This document shows, one piece after another, positions 26,012-34,743 of a DNA stretch of 64,000 nucleotides. Source of the DNA: UMGS1696 sp964621165 (lineage in GTDB: Bacteria > Bacillota > Clostridia > Oscillospirales > CAG-272); contig CAZULC010000008.1 in the NCBI GenBank assembly GCA_964621165.1, positions 1 to 64,000 on the forward strand, read 5' to 3'. Numbering within the stretch: position 1 is the stretch's first letter; the number at the start of each line of letters is the position of its first letter. The notes beneath the pieces are model-generated. The model was given only the letters and a program-made list of their open reading frames with translations. It was not told the DNA's origin and did no database searches. The translations under genes were made by a program, and so were the position numbers.

Positions 26012-26047
26012 ATTTTTTCCTTCAATTTAGTCTAAATTATAAATAAT

Positions 26048-26076
26048 ATTTTACAATATTTCCGCCGGTTTGTCAA
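26048..26076 (-). promoter_or_regulatory. Promoter of hisS
   Basis: Minus strand: TTGACA (26076-26071), 17-nt spacer, TAAAAT (26053-26048). The short 37-nt leader leaves no room for a T-box. Confidence 0.75.
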
Positions 26077-26098
26077 TAGGTTTCGATCAATCTTGCGC

Positions 26099-26870
26099 TC
26101 ATAACTCCTCTATTATTTTGATGGATGTTGTGATTAAATCATACCGCACATTTTTCTGTCCGTTCCAGTCCTGGGAGTCCCATTTTTCGCCGCTCACGTT
26201 GTCTCCCGCGTAAAGAAGCTGTGCCAGCGGAATGCCGTAATACTTCGACACCGCAAAAAACGCCGCCGTCTCCATTTCAACCGTAACGCAGCCCTCGCCT
26301 CGCCTTAGCTCAACCATTTCCGGTGTTTCCCGCTACATAGCGTCAGTCGTCCATGTTTTTCCGGTTGTGAACGGTATTCCAAATCTCTCAAGAACCGATA
26401 TGACGGAATCCACGGTTTCACTGTGACACTCAACCTCGCGGGATGGTGGTAAATAATGGTATGACGCCTCTTCATCCCTAACGGCGGAGGTGGGAACTAT
26501 ATATAATCTCCCCAACCTTTGAGTCATGTTTCAGCGATCCGGCAGCACCGCAGATGATGAATTTTTCGCAGCCCATAGCGTGTAATTCTTCAATTGTACC
26601 AGCCGCACCGGGAGAAGTGGAAAACGGCATCGTTATACAAATTTTCCCAACGGATGAACAATACTCATATATGGGAATGTCCAAAACCTCCGAATGTAAA
26701 TATCCGATAATGGGAAGCTTCTTTTCTTCGGCAAGCTGCTCAAGTTCCCTGCGGGGAAACGTGATAACGCACCTTTCGTGAAGGGTTTTTGCCAAAAAAT
26801 CCCCGGGTTTTATTATAGGATTCCTGCCTGTGTCGTACTCGCAAACAGGATATTCGTGTCTGATTATCAT
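26099..26870 (-). pseudogene. Broken nucleoside phosphorylase (uridine phosphorylase-like)
   Basis: Three consecutive fragments of one PNP/UDP-family phosphorylase are readable. Residues from MIIRHEYPVCEYD to CGAAGSLKHDSKVGEI lie in one frame (26870 to about 26490). A frameshift follows, and YIVPTSAVRDEEASYHYL to GKTWTTDAM lies in a second frame. An in-frame TAG (26333-26335) comes next, and the protein continues RETPEMVELRRGEGCVTVEMETAAFFA to the end. The family's nucleoside/phosphate motifs (CGAAGSL, VEMETAA) survive in sequence. So at least one indel and one nonsense mutation inactivate it. It lies between a GNAT gene and hisS, all on the minus strand. Confidence 0.85.
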
Positions 26871-26915
26871 ATTTTACTATCTAATTTTTCCGATTAGGCA
26901 GGTGGAACAGCCAAA

Positions 26916-27389
26916 TCACAAAATCTCCTCCATAAACTGCCGCTGTGGAGCCATACCCATGCTTTCGTAAAACCGCCGCGCGTCCTCGTTGAAGTACCAC
27001 ACGTTCAGCGTAATGTTGTAGCACCCGCACTCCTTCGCAAATCCACGGACGTAATCGTACAAAATTGAGCCAATGTGACAGTGACGGCAGGTCTCGTCCA
27101 CGCAAAGGTCATCGATGTATAAGGTTTTCACGTCGGTCATCATCCCGTCGCCTACAAACTGCCTGAACACGCAGAACGCGTACCCGGAAACCTTGTCGTT
27201 CTCATCAACCGCTACAAACACGGGAGTCTTTTCACTTGATATTATGCCCACAACCTCGTCCGGCGTATATTTTGTAGCAGCCTTAAATAAATCCGGTCTG
27301 CCGTTGTGGTGTATCAGATTCACCTGACTGAGCAGGTCGAGAATTTTCGGAATATCCCGCTCAGCCGCTTTTCTCACAGTATAGTTCAT
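26916..27389 (-). CDS. GNAT-family N-acetyltransferase
   Basis: 157 residues of the GNAT fold, which transfers an acetyl group from acetyl-CoA to an amine. Strands/helices are visible in order: VRKAAERDIPKILDLLSQV, VFVAVDENDKVSGYAFCVF, TLYIDDLCVDETCRHCHIGSILYDYV and NITLNVWYFNEDARRFYESMGM. The pyrophosphate loop RHCHIGS departs from the usual R-x-x-G-x-G/A at its first glycine. The ATG overlaps the radA TGA (ATGA), so it is cotranscribed with radA. Substrate unknown. Confidence 0.85.
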   Translation of the reverse strand: MNYTVRKAAERDIPKILDLLSQVNLIHHNGRPDLFKAATKYTPDEVVGIISSEKTPVFVAVDENDKVSGYAFCVFRQFVGDGMMTDVKTLYIDDLCVDETCRHCHIGSILYDYVRGFAKECGCYNITLNVWYFNEDARRFYESMGMAPQRQFMEEIL

Positions 27390-28825
27390 AAGTCCACCTT
27401 CATCTTATCTTTGTTTTTATTTTTCTCGTTTGCCGCCAATAATTTTAACGCGTCGTAAATGCCGGATAGCGGAATTATCTCCACCCCGGACTCCCTCAGC
27501 AGCTTCTCATTTTTTAAGGCTGACCGCTTCGGCAGTGCGATTTTCGTAAATCCCAGCCTGTACGCCTCGTTAACCCGCTGTTCAATGGACGCAACTGCTC
27601 GGAATTCGCCGGATAACCCAACCTCGCCGAATGCTATCACGTCGTCAGGCACCGGAATATCACGCAGGGACGAAATCAGCGCGAGACATGCGGCGGCGTC
27701 AATTGCAGGCTCGTCCAGTCTCAGACCGCCGATCACGTTGAGGTATACATCAGTCGAAGAAAACTTCAGCCCCAGCCGCTTCTCAAGCACCGCCAAAAGC
27801 AGGCACATGCGGTTGTAGTCAAGTCCGTTTGAGGTTCGGCGGGGAGCGGGGAAGGTTGTGGGTGACACAAGAGCCTGAATTTCCGCAATCAGAGGCCGAC
27901 TTCCTTCCATTATGCACACCGCACAGCTTCCGCTCACACCAACGGGTCGTCCCTCCAGCAGCATGGCAGACGGGTTTGCCACTTCCTCAAGTCCGTCCTC
28001 GCCCATGTCGAATACGCCTATTTCATTTGTAGAACCAAACCGGTTCTTTATCGCACGGACGATTCTGTGAGGCTGACGTCGGTCCCCCTCGAAATACAAA
28101 ACCGCGTCAACCATGTGTTCCAGCACTTTCGGACCCGCGATTCCGCCTTCCTTGTTCACGTGGCCCACGATAATCACGGAGGCGCCGTCGGTTTTCGCTT
28201 TGTCAATCAGCAGGGACGAACACTCCCGCACCTGAGTCACGCTTCCGCTCATGGAGTTTGACGCGTCGGTGTACATGGTCTGGATGGAGTCCACAATCAT
28301 CACATCCGGCTTGATTTTGTCATACTCCGCGATAATCTCCGATATGTCGGTCTCCGTCAAAACGTAGAGGTATTCGGCTTTTACACCAAGTCTGTCCGCA
28401 CGCATTTTCAGCTGACCCTTCGATTCCTCGCCGGAGACATACAGAACCTTGCAGGAGTCGCCAATCTGCCCACATAGTTGCATGAGAAGCGTTGACTTTC
28501 CGATTCCTGGTTCCCCTGCTAATAGAACAACCGACCCTTCAACCATGCCTCCGCCCAAAACCCGGTCAAGCTCTCCGATTCCGGTGCTGTGTCTGAGGTA
28601 GTCCGGCATGGTAAAGTCACCGAATTTCACCGCGTGCTCCGGCTCCCGACCCCGTACTCTTGTGCCTGAGGATGACTTAAGCCCGCTTTTCGGTGCCGTT
28701 GGGATTTGGGTGTAGGTCTCCTCGGAAAAGGAATTCCACGCCCCGCATGATGGACACTTGCCCAGCCATTTTGCGCTTTGGTAGTCGCACTCACTGCAAA
28801 CGTAAACTGTTTTTGACGATTTCAT
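27386..28825 (-). CDS. radA: DNA repair protein RadA
   Basis: 479 residues in three parts: an N-terminal C4 zinc finger (CSECDYQSAKWLGKCPSC), a RecA-like ATPase with Walker A GEPGIGKST and the RadA-specific KNRFGSTNEIG motif, and a C-terminal Lon-protease-like domain (GEVGLSGEFRAV). RadA promotes branch migration in recombination and processes stalled forks. Its promoter is at 28855-28883 and AGGTG lies before the ATG. The last residues are lysine-rich. Confidence 0.95.
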   Translation of the reverse strand: MKSSKTVYVCSECDYQSAKWLGKCPSCGAWNSFSEETYTQIPTAPKSGLKSSSGTRVRGREPEHAVKFGDFTMPDYLRHSTGIGELDRVLGGGMVEGSVVLLAGEPGIGKSTLLMQLCGQIGDSCKVLYVSGEESKGQLKMRADRLGVKAEYLYVLTETDISEIIAEYDKIKPDVMIVDSIQTMYTDASNSMSGSVTQVRECSSLLIDKAKTDGASVIIVGHVNKEGGIAGPKVLEHMVDAVLYFEGDRRQPHRIVRAIKNRFGSTNEIGVFDMGEDGLEEVANPSAMLLEGRPVGVSGSCAVCIMEGSRPLIAEIQALVSPTTFPAPRRTSNGLDYNRMCLLLAVLEKRLGLKFSSTDVYLNVIGGLRLDEPAIDAAACLALISSLRDIPVPDDVIAFGEVGLSGEFRAVASIEQRVNEAYRLGFTKIALPKRSALKNEKLLRESGVEIIPLSGIYDALKLLAANEKNKNKDKMKVDL

Positions 28826-28854
28826 TTTTCACCTATAAAAAGTCTATTTGTATT

Positions 28855-28883
28855 ATTATAACTCAAAACTCACTCTGCGGCAA
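28855..28883 (-). promoter_or_regulatory. Promoter of radA
   Basis: Minus strand: TTGCCG (28883-28878), 17-nt spacer, TATAAT (28860-28855). Confidence 0.65.
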
Positions 28884-28910
28884 GTGAAATATGTGAATTT
28901 TTGTCCGTAT

Positions 28911-29642
28911 TCATTTATTTTTGCAGGAAAACTCGAGAATTGACGAGAAAATCACCGCCGCAGTCTTCTCCCGGTATACGTCTGTCGAAAAAAGTGCCGA
29001 TTCCTCCGGGTTCGAGAGAAATCCACACTCAACGAGAACCGCCGGCAGGGTCATCCGCTTGAGCAGGTATATCGAGTGATTTGCGCATTTGGTCTGGCGT
29101 TCGTTGTCCGGCGACAGGTATTTTTTCGCGTAGGTCTGAATCATGTCCGCCGCCGTCTGACTGGCCTCGTTGTTTGGGGAGTAGTACACCTGAAGTCCCT
29201 TGTACTGCGGTTCGGTGAACTTGTTCATGTGTATGCTGACGAACAGCGCGGGGTTTGCTTCTTCCGTCATTCTGAGCCGGTTTCGCAAGTCGTAGGTCTT
29301 CTTCTTGCCCTTATAGGACTCCAAATCGTGGTAGTAGTCGTAGAGAAGCCGGTCATCCTCACGGGTCAGCTTATACTCCACCCCGAAAAGCGTACAAAGC
29401 TTGGCTATGTTTTTGCTGATTGCAAGATTCACATCCTTTTCGATGAGATTTTCCGAGCTTGCGCCTCCATCTTCTCCGCCGTGACCCGGGTCAATGACGA
29501 AAACCACGCTTTCCGCTTCATTCGGCGCAGGAGTGGCGTTTGACGGCTGGACCGCGTTTCTTCCGGCTTCGTTCATCCCGAACAACACGCAGAAGCTGAA
29601 AAACAAAAACGAAAAAATAACGTAATTGAGAATCTTTCTCAT
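28911..29642 (-). CDS. cwlD: N-acetylmuramoyl-L-alanine amidase, CwlD-like
   Basis: 243 residues: an N-terminal membrane/signal segment (YVIFSFLFFSFCVLFGM) and an Amidase_3 domain with the zinc ligands in VIDPGHGGEDGGASS (His), EKDVNLAIS (Glu), SIHMN (His), and the catalytic Glu in PAVLVECGFLSN. The length (Bacillus CwlD 237) and the sporulating background suggest CwlD, which makes muramic-delta-lactam in spore cortex. A general autolysin remains possible. ATG with GGAGG 8-9 nt upstream. Confidence 0.8.
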   Translation of the reverse strand: MRKILNYVIFSFLFFSFCVLFGMNEAGRNAVQPSNATPAPNEAESVVFVIDPGHGGEDGGASSENLIEKDVNLAISKNIAKLCTLFGVEYKLTREDDRLLYDYYHDLESYKGKKKTYDLRNRLRMTEEANPALFVSIHMNKFTEPQYKGLQVYYSPNNEASQTAADMIQTYAKKYLSPDNERQTKCANHSIYLLKRMTLPAVLVECGFLSNPEESALFSTDVYREKTAAVIFSSILEFSCKNK

Positions 29643-29700
29643 GGCAAAGTCCTCCGAACGTTTTTATAAAATATATGCGCTCCCGCCGGAAGTATGAACC

Positions 29701-29737
29701 AAGAGAAAACGCCGAAGTACATAAATACCTCAGCGTT
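29701..29737 (-). terminator. Terminator of the FtsX/MacB-type ABC operon
   Basis: Minus strand: AACGCTGAGGTA and TACTTCGGCGTT form a 12-bp stem (two G-U pairs) with a 6-nt loop, followed by TTCTCTT. Confidence 0.8.
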
Positions 29738-29758
29738 AATATTAAACTGCATTAAAAA

Positions 29759-30490
29759 TCAATATCCCTGAATGGTCTTCTTTGTTCCGCCGATGTAGTC
29801 CCGTTCCAGTGAGAGAATACCGTTGTCCATGCGGAAGATTCTGTCTGCGTGGTCGGCGATTGACAGGTCGTGCGTTACCATAATCAGCGTCTGACCCATC
29901 TCTTCCCGGGTCTTGAGGAGGAGCTTGAGAACCTCGTCGGCGTTATTCCGGTCAAGGTTTCCCGTAGGCTCGTCGGCGAACACGATGTCGGGCATGTTTA
30001 TAAGTGCGCGTGCGATTGCGACTCTCTGCTGCTGACCACCGGACAGCTCTGACGGCAGGTGATTCAGTCGTTCAGTGAGCTGCAATGTCTCAACCAGACG
30101 GCGGAGGGTCTCCTGATATGACATTTCCGGCTTGTTGCACATCATTGTGGGAATCAGAATGTTCTCCAGTGCCGTGAACTGTGGAATAAGATTGTGTCTC
30201 TGGAACACGAATCCCATGTTCATTCCGCGGAACCGGCTCAGTTCATCCGCTGACATTTTTGTGATGTCCTGACCACGGATGATAACACGTCCCGCGTCGC
30301 AGGAGTCAAGACCCGCGCAGATGTGCAGGAATGTGGATTTACCGGAGCCGGATGTACCGATGATTGCCACGAACTCTCCGGGTTCAACCTTGATGCTTAC
30401 ACGGTTTACGGCGGTGATTACTGTGTCGTACTGCTTGTACTGCTTGATAACGCTCTCAGTTTGCAGCATATATTCTATTGTGTCTGCCAT
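29759..30490 (-). CDS. ABC transporter ATPase (MacB/LolD/BceA-like)
   Basis: 243 residues. Walker A GTSGSGKST, Q-loop FVFQRHNLIPQFTALENI, signature LSGGQQQRVAIARAL, Walker B VFADEPTGNLD and H-loop MVTHDLSIADHADRIFRMD. This is the subfamily whose partner is an FtsX-type permease and which drives mechanotransmission rather than ordinary transport. Its permease is immediately upstream (30527-32797). No two-component system is nearby, unlike many Bce modules. Confidence 0.9.
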   Translation of the reverse strand: MADTIEYMLQTESVIKQYKQYDTVITAVNRVSIKVEPGEFVAIIGTSGSGKSTFLHICAGLDSCDAGRVIIRGQDITKMSADELSRFRGMNMGFVFQRHNLIPQFTALENILIPTMMCNKPEMSYQETLRRLVETLQLTERLNHLPSELSGGQQQRVAIARALINMPDIVFADEPTGNLDRNNADEVLKLLLKTREEMGQTLIMVTHDLSIADHADRIFRMDNGILSLERDYIGGTKKTIQGY

Positions 30491-30526
30491 TTATATAAAC
30501 CTAACCTTTCTCTGTATTTATGTGAA

Positions 30527-32797
30527 TCATTCGTCAGCGCCGTATTCCGCACCCGCACCGCCGTTCTGGAGTGAGTAGCGGTTCTTGTAGTAGCTGCGGA
30601 AGGGCAGATATGTTGAGAAGAATCCGCAGGCCACCGACATTACAATGCTCGTCAGAATTGCGTACCAAGGCATGTAGAACATGTAGCGCACGTTTTCGTT
30701 GGTGAAGTAGGGCATAACCACGTTGTATATGTAGAACAGCAGATAGCTTCCCGCGTAGCTCAGGACGATTGACACAACCAGCGACATCGCAGCCATTGTA
30801 AGACCGCCTTGGAGGTAAATCTGTTTGATCTCCTTCGCCACCGCTCCAATGGACTGTAGAATATTGAACTCCTTCTCACGCTTTGAGTAATACAGCGTCT
30901 GGGAGAAGAACCATACAAGCGGCGAGATGCACAGAATCATGATGGAGATAGCGATGTACAGCTCGTTGTAGTGCTTGTCAGCGGCGATGGTGTTTGACAG
31001 GGTGATGTCCTTGTTCGATACCTTAACGTCGCCGTAGGTGTGGCTCCATGCTCTCACTTCGGCGTAGAGCTGATTTACCTCATCGGTCGTGATGTCCCGC
31101 TCAACGTAGATGTTGAATGACGTTGCCTTGGGAGTCTTGTCCGTGATTGTATTGTAGTCCTCGAGATTCATGAAAATTGGAGTTGAACCCGAGGGAATAT
31201 CCTTGATTATTGCGCCGATTATGAAAGGATAGTAGTCATAATGGAAGTATGAAATCTGGTTTTTCAGGAGCGCACGTCCGGTAACATTGCTGTCCACTGC
31301 CTTGATTTGACCGGTTTTCTTTGAAATGTAAATCACGTCGCCTACGTTGAACTTGTATGTGGGAACGTTTGATATTGCGTCGCCTATAACTACATATCCA
31401 GGCTGGAGCACGCTTGTGATGTCGCCCTCGTAGTCGTAGTCCTCGAGAATTCTCACCTGCTCCTCAGTCATGGCTTTGAATACAATGTCGCTTGACACAC
31501 GCCAGTTCTTATCGCCCGTGTCAAATTCCGTGCCGTTGTAGGTCACAAGATTTTTCAGCGCACGCACATTCTTGGACTCCACAATCATGTGGGACGCCAC
31601 TTCATAAGCCTCGGTTGAGTTGTCGTTGATCTCCACAGCCCGCACTCCGTCAAGTGAATACAGCTCGGAGGACATCAGCTCGTCATACTCAAAGCCGGAC
31701 TCGGCGAGGTTCACTTCAAACTGCGGACGGGGATAGTATAGGTCGGTGGTGTAAATGTCCGCCATGTACAGACCCATGATGAACAGCGCGCAGAACACGA
31801 TAGCCGTGGTTAGAAGCTGAATATTGTACTTTCTGAATCTCCAGATGGAGTAGAACTCGTACTTTGTCGGGAACTTCTCCGCGAAAATGTTGAAGGAACG
31901 CATTGGGGAAGTGACAAGGTTTGAGTTATCCTCGGTGATAATCAGGGACATGGGGTTCTTCACCGACATGACCTTCATGGGAGTCCAAACCGACGCTAAA
32001 ATTACGATGAGCGTAAACAGGAATATCTTTAGTATGGACAGTCCGTTGAAGATAAAGCCGTAGCCCGACTGACTGTAGATGAAGTATGAAATCAAAGTTG
32101 ATATAAGGATTGACGGAATAAACGTCACCACAAATATCACAAACAGTTCCCAGAACGCCGTGGAGAAGAGCATCTTGAAGTCCGCTCCGAAGGTGAGGTA
32201 AACGCCGTACTGGAACTTGTACTGGTTAATACGAATGTTGTAGAGTGATGTCAGCAGGAATATTGCCACAACAAGTAGCACCAGCGTTATAAAGACAAAC
32301 GTCACTGTGTTAGCCCTGATATTGTCCTTGAAGTTCATCAGCGGAGTTGTGGCCTTGCTGAATGTCTTGTCAGCGTCGCCGAGAGCCGCCAAATCCTTCT
32401 GATAGCTGTCGTTGAATCTCTTTAAGCAGAAGTCGAGATCTCCTGTGAAGTAGAGGTAGACGTCGTATCTTTCCTCTCCCGTGAACTCGTTGGTGTACTG
32501 CTCCGAATCAACTACATTGAATATAACGTCACTTTTGAAGACCGTGCCTTCGTCCGCGATGAGGTAACGCGCCTGGTCCTCGTTCAGTCCCTTAAGAACC
32601 ATGTGATAGTTATACTCCTCCGTGACGTGCTGATATTCGACGTTGTTGTTGTTGTCCGCCGAAATCGACATAATACCGTACAAAACCTGAACTATGATAA
32701 TTGCGATGAAAAAGCATACGTACTGCTTGAAGTTGAAGAATACGCTTTTCCACGAGATAGTCAGGCTTCTTTTTAAGTATTCAAATACCTTTTCCAA
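30527..32797 (-). CDS. FtsX-like ABC permease, large form
   Basis: 756 residues. Membrane segments are seen near the N-terminus (VCFFIAIIIVQVLYGIM), in a group of three around residues 170-270, in one around residues 330-350 (LTTAIVFCALFIMGLYMAD), and in a C-terminal group of three (IAISIMILCISPLVWFFSQT, MAAMSLVVSIVLSYAGSYLLF, WYAILTSIVMSVACGFF). The FtsX signature follows the ninth-segment region (REKEFNILQSIGAVAKEIKQIYL). A large extracytoplasmic domain (~250 residues) sits in the middle. It forms one exporter/mechanotransducer with the ATPase downstream. The start is uncertain: TTG at 32797 has no adjacent ribosome binding site, while an AGGAGG lies ~35 nt further up without a start codon after it. 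Confidence 0.83.
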   Translation of the reverse strand: MEKVFEYLKRSLTISWKSVFFNFKQYVCFFIAIIIVQVLYGIMSISADNNNNVEYQHVTEEYNYHMVLKGLNEDQARYLIADEGTVFKSDVIFNVVDSEQYTNEFTGEERYDVYLYFTGDLDFCLKRFNDSYQKDLAALGDADKTFSKATTPLMNFKDNIRANTVTFVFITLVLLVVAIFLLTSLYNIRINQYKFQYGVYLTFGADFKMLFSTAFWELFVIFVVTFIPSILISTLISYFIYSQSGYGFIFNGLSILKIFLFTLIVILASVWTPMKVMSVKNPMSLIITEDNSNLVTSPMRSFNIFAEKFPTKYEFYSIWRFRKYNIQLLTTAIVFCALFIMGLYMADIYTTDLYYPRPQFEVNLAESGFEYDELMSSELYSLDGVRAVEINDNSTEAYEVASHMIVESKNVRALKNLVTYNGTEFDTGDKNWRVSSDIVFKAMTEEQVRILEDYDYEGDITSVLQPGYVVIGDAISNVPTYKFNVGDVIYISKKTGQIKAVDSNVTGRALLKNQISYFHYDYYPFIIGAIIKDIPSGSTPIFMNLEDYNTITDKTPKATSFNIYVERDITTDEVNQLYAEVRAWSHTYGDVKVSNKDITLSNTIAADKHYNELYIAISIMILCISPLVWFFSQTLYYSKREKEFNILQSIGAVAKEIKQIYLQGGLTMAAMSLVVSIVLSYAGSYLLFYIYNVVMPYFTNENVRYMFYMPWYAILTSIVMSVACGFFSTYLPFRSYYKNRYSLQNGGAGAEYGADE

Positions 32798-32862
32798 AAC
32801 CGAAAAAACGACAGCCTGCCGGGTCTGCCTTCCTCCTTGTAAAGTTGAAAGTTTTCTTATTA

Positions 32863-32871
32863 ATTATACCA
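32863..32871 (-). promoter_or_regulatory. Extended -10 promoter upstream of the FtsX-like permease
   Basis: Minus strand TGG-TATAAT (TATAAT at 32868-32863). No convincing -35. An AGGAGG follows about 30 nt downstream. Confidence 0.4.
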
Positions 32872-32964
32872 TGAAACCGGACTAAAATATATTACATTTT
32901 GTGAACAACCAAATTACGGGTAAAGATTATTCGTAAAAAAATATGTGCAAAAATTGTTAAAACT

Positions 32965-33001
32965 ATACAAAAACCCGTAAATCCTCCTAAGGAAATACGG
33001 G
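32965..33001 (-). terminator. Terminator of the aro operon
   Basis: Minus strand: CCCGTA (33001-32996) pairs with TACGGG (32979-32974), loop of 16 nt with minor pairing, followed by TTTTTGT. It closes the aroF-aroQ operon. Confidence 0.82.
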
Positions 33002-33008
33002 ATAGACC

Positions 33009-33437
33009 TCATTTGTTGTCCCGGAGCCACAGAATGGCTTCAGCGTATCCATCGAGTCCGTGTCCGGCTATAGTCTTCTTTGCAGCGAGTGAAACATAGG
33101 AGAAGCGTCTGAACTCCTCCCGGGAATTTACGTCGGAAATGTGTACTTCAACCGTGGGGATTCCCACAGCCTTTAGCGCGTCCAGTATCGCCACGCTTGT
33201 ATGGGTGTATGCCCCGGGATTTATAACAATTCCGTCGTACTTGCCGTAGGCCAATTGAATTTCGTCAACAATGTCCCCTTCGTGATTTGACTGGAAGCAT
33301 TTGTACTCGATTCCGCCGTCTTTGCAGGTTCTGTCAATCAGCTCGAGAAGGGCGTTATAGTCCTTTTTTCCGTAAATATCCGGCTCGCGGATGCCCAGCA
33401 TATTTATGTTCGGTCCGTTTATGATAAGCAGTTTCAT
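33009..33437 (-). CDS. aroQ: 3-dehydroquinate dehydratase, type II
   Basis: 142 residues, the normal size. It catalyses the third shikimate step (3-dehydroquinate to 3-dehydroshikimate). Conserved elements: IINGPNINMLGIREPDIYG with the catalytic Tyr, NPGAYTHTSVAILDAL, and EVHISDVNSREEFR with the catalytic His region. ATG with GAGGCG upstream. It is the last gene of the aro operon, 10 nt after the aroE-aroK fusion. Confidence 0.95.
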   Translation of the reverse strand: MKLLIINGPNINMLGIREPDIYGKKDYNALLELIDRTCKDGGIEYKCFQSNHEGDIVDEIQLAYGKYDGIVINPGAYTHTSVAILDALKAVGIPTVEVHISDVNSREEFRRFSYVSLAAKKTIAGHGLDGYAEAILWLRDNK

Positions 33438-33447
33438 ATGTATCGCC

Positions 33448-34722
33448 TCAATTCAATTGGGATTTTAAAATGTCAATGATTCGGGATGAATTTTCCTCCG
33501 GCGTTCCGTTCATCTCGTAAACCAAGTCCGCCGCCTCGGTGTAATATGGAAGCCGTGACTCATACATTATCCGCAGGTCGTTCTTCTGTGACAGCGGACG
33601 GCCATTTTTCGGCAGGTAATCAAGGTCCCGTTTCATGAATACCACTGTTCCGTTCTGACGTAGGCTTCGTCTGTTGGACTTACGTAAAACCGCGCCGCCG
33701 CCGCAGGAAATGACAGCAGCCGATTCTTTTGCCGCGTCTTCCAAAACCCGGCTCTCGAGGTCACGGAAATATTCCTCCCCGTCTGACGCAAAAATCTCGG
33801 GAATCTTCCGTCCGCTGACTCTCTCCGCTTCTTCGTCAAGGTCCACAAAACGCCGCCCCAGCTTTTTTGCGATTTTCATGCCGTTTGAAGTTTTGCCCAC
33901 CCCCGGCATGCCAACGAGAACTATGTTTTTCGTGTCAAACTCAATCTGAGTGGTGATTTTGTCGATGACCGAGTCGTCGATCTGCTCCCCTGTGAAGATT
34001 TCCGAAGCCTGCTTAGCCTGAGCCACAAGCATGGGAAGCCCCGATATGCACCTGACCCCCGCTTCCTCAGCGTCAAGAATCAGCGCGGTTTTCGACGGAT
34101 TGAAAATCATATCCACCACACCGGAGAGATTTGCGAATTTCTCAAGGGGAGTTCCGGCCAGCGGGGAAACCCCATTCTTCGGATACATTCCCACGGGGGT
34201 GGTGTTGATGATCACGTCCGCGTCGTAGTGCCGCTCAAGATTCGAATAGTTGTCATCGCCGTGACGGGATATAATCACAATTTTCCGCGCACCACGGTCA
34301 GCCGCAACGGTTCTCGCCGTCATTGAAGCCCCGCCGCTGCCGAGAACCAGCACTTTTTTCCCGTCAAGCTCAATCCTACCCTTGTCAAGCATGTATGAAA
34401 AGCCGTAGTAGTCCGTGTTGAACCCGTTAATTTTGCCGTCGCCTGTACGGATTATGGTGTTCACCGACCCGATTCGTCCCGCTTCCGGGGAAATTTCGTC
34501 CAGATACGGCATGACGGTCTTTTTGTATGGGATTGTCACGTTGATCCCGTCAAAGTCCCGCCGAAGAAGAAATCCCTCCACCGCGTCCTCCTCCATGGGG
34601 AAGAGTGAATAATCGTAATCAACCGGCAAATATTTTACGAGTTCCGCGTGAATCCGGGGGGAATAACTGTGTCCCAGAGGATTGCCGATAAGCCCGCATG
34701 TCAAATGTTTGTTTTCCACCAT
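33448..34722 (-). CDS. Fused shikimate dehydrogenase (AroE) - shikimate kinase (AroK)
   Basis: 424 residues in two domains. Residues ~7-250 are AroE: LIGNPLGHSYSPRIH (shikimate binding), NVTIPYKKTVMPYLD with the catalytic Lys, and the NADP loop VLGSGGASMTARTVA. Residues ~260-424 are AroK: Walker A GMPGVGKTS, DLDEEAERVSGRKIPEIF, the shikimate Arg in EEYFRDLESRVL, and SCGGGAVLRKSNR. The protein therefore performs two consecutive steps, dehydroshikimate to shikimate to shikimate-3-phosphate. Both active sites look intact. AGGCGG precedes the ATG. Confidence 0.93.
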   Translation of the reverse strand: MVENKHLTCGLIGNPLGHSYSPRIHAELVKYLPVDYDYSLFPMEEDAVEGFLLRRDFDGINVTIPYKKTVMPYLDEISPEAGRIGSVNTIIRTGDGKINGFNTDYYGFSYMLDKGRIELDGKKVLVLGSGGASMTARTVAADRGARKIVIISRHGDDNYSNLERHYDADVIINTTPVGMYPKNGVSPLAGTPLEKFANLSGVVDMIFNPSKTALILDAEEAGVRCISGLPMLVAQAKQASEIFTGEQIDDSVIDKITTQIEFDTKNIVLVGMPGVGKTSNGMKIAKKLGRRFVDLDEEAERVSGRKIPEIFASDGEEYFRDLESRVLEDAAKESAAVISCGGGAVLRKSNRRSLRQNGTVVFMKRDLDYLPKNGRPLSQKNDLRIMYESRLPYYTEAADLVYEMNGTPEENSSRIIDILKSQLN

Positions 34723-34743
34723 TTCGTCCGCCTTTATGTGAAT

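Noticed and set aside
26012..26098. T-box riboswitch before hisS or aspS.
   Set aside because: The leaders are too short (about 37 nt for hisS) and no AGGGTGG-type T-box sequence is present.
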